From Spizellomyces punctatus DAOM BR117 (Eukaryota > Chytridiomycota > Chytridiomycetes > Spizellomycetales > Spizellomycetaceae): a stretch of DNA of 64,000 nt. How positions within the stretch are numbered: the first letter of the stretch is position 1; each line of letters opens with the position of its first letter. Below the pieces are notes generated by a model. That model was given only the letters and a program-made list of their open reading frames with translations, searched no databases and had not been told where the DNA came from. Below are positions 61,983 to 64,000 of the stretch, one piece after another. Made by a program: the position numbers and the translations under genes. The stretch covers positions 62,001 through 126,000 of the forward strand of contig NW_015971555.1 of the NCBI RefSeq assembly GCF_000182565.1, given 5' to 3'.

Positions 61983-63791
61983 CTAAACGCTCTGCAAGAG
62001 CGTATTGATAGCATCCACCCAACGCTGAGCATCACCTTTCAAAGCCTGCATTACCATGAAAGCGTTGAGTAAATGCACCTGTTGTATAGTCTACGCTTAA
62101 GCTTACCTCCAGGTAGTACGTTCGTTTCGGTGTATGGACGAAGAAATGTCGCGTCCCTTTCAGCTCCACTTTGAGCTTCTCTGACCATGGAATCTCACTC
62201 TTTGCAATGAGCTTGCCTTCATCAAAAAATTGAAGTCGCGGTAAGTCTGTCAACACCAAGCCGCGCTTTTTGGAGAACAATCCTTTTCTCTATTTTTCCA
62301 AAAAATGACTCTAGTGTTAACGGCAAAGTTGTGTCGCAGCGACAGATACTAGTATAACTTTACCTTGTAAACGGTACCATTCATAATGATGAGTTCGGTG
62401 TGGGATATTATCCGTCTGATGGGCGACGAAGCTTGCTCCTCTAGTTTCTTTGACCGGTCCGGATTACCGGCAATCTCTGCTTCGGGAACAACCGGCATTT
62501 CTTCGAATGGGTCTCGAATTGCAGCGTCAATATCTCCATGGAACTGCCCTGTTCCAGTTGCCAGCCCCTCCATATCGCTTGTTAAATCCTCCATATTGTG
62601 ATGGGATGTAGCTGGTAAGAACGGTCTGAGATTTGGGGCGGGTTTTTCGTGAAGATTCTCCCAGTCAAAGCCATCGAAAAATGGATGCTTTTGGATCTCC
62701 TCCAATGTCGGTCGTTTACATGGATCGAGAACAAGGATCCGACTGACCAGATCCCGTGCAGAATCTGGAAACCCGTCAGGAAAGGAGTACTCGAGCTTTA
62801 TTATCTTTTGGAATGTCTGATACTCGTTGGCTCCTTTGAATGGTGGTTTCCCGGCCAAGAGGTGGTATAAAATGCATCCTATCGCCCATATGTCAGAGGC
62901 CTTGGAAGCGGCGCGGTCATTCAGTAGCTCTGGAGAACAGTACTCTGCCGTCCCCACGAAAGAGTTTCGGGCAGAGGTCTCATCTCGTGCCTGCTCGGCA
63001 TCGTCGGTTTTCGTATCATTCAAGGGCTTCGCGGTCCCAAAATCTGTAATCTACAAGGTTACGATATGAGTCCGAGAGAGTTCATTAGGTCAGAGAAAAT
63101 TGGCTGTAGAAAGTTACCTTGACGTGCATCTTTTCGTCCAGTAATATATTCTTTCAGAAATCATATTAGGTCGATTGCGAGTCCTTGCGAACAGATGATT
63201 CCATACACGACTTACCTCCGGCTTCAAGTCCCGATGAATGACGTCCATGTTGTGCAGATACATTACACCCGTTATGATCTCCGCAATGTAAAACCTTGCC
63301 CCTTCCACCTCAAAAGAGCCCAGTTTTCTTATGTATCCCAGCAGATCGCCATCTTTGGCCAGCTCTAGCACAAAGTAGAGGGAATGCATGTCTTGAAATG
63401 TGTAGAACAGCTTGATAATGAAGGGATGGGACAGGCGGTTGAGAACATCTTTTTCAATGTTGACATACTTCACTTTCTTTTCTTTTATGATATGCCGCTT
63501 ATCCAAGACCTTCACAGCGAATTCGCGGCGGGTACCGCTTTCTTTAGCGTACAGAACGGTGGAATACGATCCTTCTCCTAGCACACGGCCAAAAACAAAG
63601 TCCTCAGGTGTCCGTTTCCTGGCAGGGTTGGATGTTGACCGCGCATGTGGTAGAGGGGAGGAGCTGCCTGCGTTGTCGCGCCTTGATGCAGGGGAACCTT
63701 CATTTCCTGATGTTGAGGAACGGTGGGTAATGTCCGTATCACTTTGACCAAGGTGCAACTGTGGAGCCTCGCGGTCTGAAACAGCTGCCAT
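61983..63791 (-). CDS. PDK1-type AGC protein kinase with PH domain
   Basis: Five exons: 63791-63216, 63150-63118, 63050-62364, 62289-62107, 62045-61983 (513 residues). The second exon is only 33 bases and encodes NILLDEKMHVK of the catalytic loop. The kinase has GEGSYSTV, FAVKVLDK, HRDLKPENILL, ITDFGTAK, FVGTAEYCSPELL and SDIWAIGC. The C-terminal part (RKGLFSKKRGLVLTDLPRLQFFDEG...WVDAINTLLQ) is a PDK1-type PH domain. Family role: phosphorylation of the activation loop of other AGC kinases at membranes. ATG 63791 is chosen; an upstream ATG at 63866 would add 25 residues. It converges on Rrp9 with a gap of 160 bases. Confidence 0.93.
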
Positions 63792-64000
63792 GCGTCGATC
63801 TCTGAAAATGGAGAAGCTCCAGGTGCAACTATCTGCTAACGCGTTACAGGTCGTGCTTTTGACCATTATACGCGCCCCATTGATGGCAGTGAAATGCAAT
63901 TATACTCGTACGATACTCTTTATACTTGTGCTCATGATACTTTTTGAGAGGTAATTTTCATGCATTATTCAATATGTTTTAGATATCCTGCTGTAATAAA
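63792..64000. other. Upstream region of the PDK1-type kinase
   Basis: About 200 bases to the window edge: likely promoter or leader of the kinase gene, or its longer N-terminus. Nothing else was seen. Confidence 0.4.

Overview
The window looks like nuclear DNA of a zoosporic, chytrid-like fungus. Almost every gene is broken by short spliceosomal introns (mostly 50-90 nt, GT donors and AG acceptors), and exon phases join cleanly when translated. The gene content mixes fungal functions (HMT1-type ABC half transporter, GPI-type secreted protein, large fungal GT4 glycosyltransferase, Rrp9) with genes of organisms that keep centrioles and a flagellum: a PLK4/SAK-type polo kinase, a CFAP300-like axonemal assembly protein and an Sfi1-like centrin-binding repeat protein. 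TTAGGG-type repeats occur inside one intron. The species is not identified. A run of 100 N (27466-27565) is an assembly gap.

Layout. 1-7169 (+): 3' part of a very large membrane-anchored GT4 glycosyltransferase. 7380-9472 (-): cytochrome P450 with a 7-nt micro-exon. 10271-10351 (-): intron-containing tRNA-His. 10352-12486: no gene, but a fold-back repeat. 12487-15844 (-): HMT1/ABCB6-type transporter. 17349-18234 (+): GPI-type secreted protein. 18384-19857 (-): PAF acetylhydrolase-like lipase. 20178-21152 (+): TenA/THI-4-like protein. 21468-23114 (+): family X DNA polymerase. 23336-23831 (-): NC2-alpha. 24356-30322 (+): Sfi1-like protein. 30387-33277 (-): MCM6. 34006-36757 (-): GPAT3/4-like acyltransferase with a repeat-rich long intron. 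37360-39622 (+): TPR plus PRiA4b ORF-3-like protein. 40092-44042 (+): large unrecognised helical protein. 44276-45090 (-): CFAP300-like. 45881-49355 (-): PLK4-like kinase. 50675-51591 (+): Frag1/DRAM/Sfk1 family membrane protein. 51836-53263 (-): MFS transporter. 53264-58229: gene-poor, repeat-bearing stretch with a 33-bp-stem hairpin and degenerate tandem repeats. 58230-59326 (+): secreted phosphoesterase. 59696-61822 (+): Rrp9. 61983-63791 (-): PDK1 kinase.

The genes are not an operon-like set; neighbours mostly face each other or diverge over a few hundred bases. Three genes (Sfi1-like, CFAP300-like, PLK4-like) serve the centriole/flagellum, and the last two are adjacent. MCM6, the family X polymerase, NC2-alpha and Rrp9 are core DNA/RNA machinery. 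PDK1, PLK4, the Sfk1-like protein, the acyltransferase and the lipase concern signalling and membrane lipids.

Exon coordinates were worked out by hand from splice signals, reading-frame phase and family resemblance. Most are phase-consistent. A few joints with weak donors are flagged. All family calls come from motif recognition, not from a database search.
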